In this document: piece by piece, positions 22,287 to 22,525 of the stretch
Position numbering within the stretch: position 1 is the stretch's first letter
Layout of the letters: every line of letters begins with the position of its first letter
Origin: Clostridia bacterium
Lineage (GTDB): Bacteria > Bacillota_A > Clostridia > Christensenellales > Borkfalkiaceae
DNA length: 22,525 bases
Assembly: GCA_017504735.1 (NCBI GenBank)
Contig: JAFVQP010000090.1
Coordinates: forward strand, 1-22,525
Reading direction: 5' to 3'
Translations under genes and position numbers: made by a program
Notes under the pieces: model-generated
Databases searched by the model: none
Told to the model about the DNA's origin: nothing
What the model saw: only the letters and a program-made list of their open reading frames with translations

Positions 22287-22520
22287 AACATTCGGCTGCT
22301 CCTCGCGAAGCAGTTCCGCATATTTATCAAGACTCTCTTTTTCGGCAAGATCAAGAGCTATAACACGGGTAGGAAATGCAAGCTTAAGCTCCCGCAGACG
22401 CTCTTCCCTGCGCGCGATCACCCACACCTCGTCAAAGGCTATTCCCGCCCGCTCTGCAGTCTCGGCAAAGCGTCTGCCCATTCCGCTCGATGCGCCCGTT
22501 ATAACAGCAATAGTTTTCAT
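22287..22520 (-). CDS. SDR-family oxidoreductase, N-terminal fragment
   Basis: The 78 readable residues begin MKTIAVITGASSGMG, the TGxxxGxG nucleotide-binding motif of classical short-chain dehydrogenases. They continue with VWVIARREERLREL (second strand and NADP-type basic residues) and VIALDLAE. The end, EEQPNV, is where an NNAG motif should follow shortly, but the sequence switches to antisense rpiB. ATG is at 22520, and its upstream region is outside the window. Codon choice looks more GC-rich than in the neighbours (many CTC, CGC and CCG triplets on the plus strand). This suggests a different source genome or a chimeric join. Confidence 0.8.
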
Positions 22521-22525
22521 GGCAA

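Noticed and set aside
21957..22525. A single 189-codon fusion protein running to the window edge
   Set aside because: The part after codon 110 is the antisense of an SDR gene, so the continuous frame is accidental.

Overview
The window looks like a chromosomal stretch of a monoderm Bacillota, most likely a gut-type member of the Clostridia. The evidence is the gene content: type III glutamine synthetase, a DnaD-type replication protein, DnaB helicase, DegV, PepF, the ACT plus UPF0210/PFL pair, and a Sua5-YwlE-RpiB cluster ordered as in Bacillus. Promoters are sigma-A-like and most starts have AAGGAG-type ribosome binding sites. I cannot place the genus. Nothing indicates a prophage, plasmid or CRISPR locus.

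Layout. 1-563: tmRNA (ssrA) on the minus strand with its promoter and terminator, then a divergent promoter for methylglyoxal synthase. 596-2232: mgsA and a cytoplasmic GH29 alpha-L-fucosidase as a likely two-gene operon. 2233-3677: two paralogous membrane proteins with C-terminal SHOCT segments, made by a tandem duplication that carried a small GTATGC palindrome with it. 3717-6638: a minus-strand operon glnN-nadE behind a strong promoter with three 10-bp direct repeats. 6730-7427: a two-repeat DUF1508 (YegP-like) protein and tRNA-Ser(GGA). 7637-9376: a minus-strand DnaD-family protein whose C-terminus ends in a DnaC-loader-like Cys motif. 9408-11310: a promoter with an internal palindrome and a large alpha/beta-hydrolase-like protein that seems to have lost its catalytic Ser. 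12086-15978: signal peptidase I, DegV, a small membrane protein, an ACT-domain protein and a UPF0210 protein. 16689-20048: pepF and dnaB. 20232-22286: a Sua5/YwlC homologue, a YwlE-like phosphatase with two AT-hook-like motifs, and rpiB.

The most unusual content is in the three long intergenic regions (11311-12085, 15979-16688, 20049-20231). Each starts 0-1 nt after a stop codon with a copy of one large imperfect stem-loop (called R1 here, about 102-122 nt). Its core is conserved, but its outer arms differ from locus to locus while staying complementary. Two of the three copies are followed by tandem arrays of a second hairpin repeat (R2), a near-identical 80-bp repeat (R3), and strings of short hairpins. 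This looks like an uncatalogued family of structured intergenic elements, and it is the main candidate for something undescribed.

The right edge is suspect. After codon 110 of rpiB (about 22286) the sequence switches abruptly to the opposite-strand 5' part of an SDR-family gene with different codon character. This is probably a chimeric join, and nothing beyond 22286 should be assumed to belong to the same genome.
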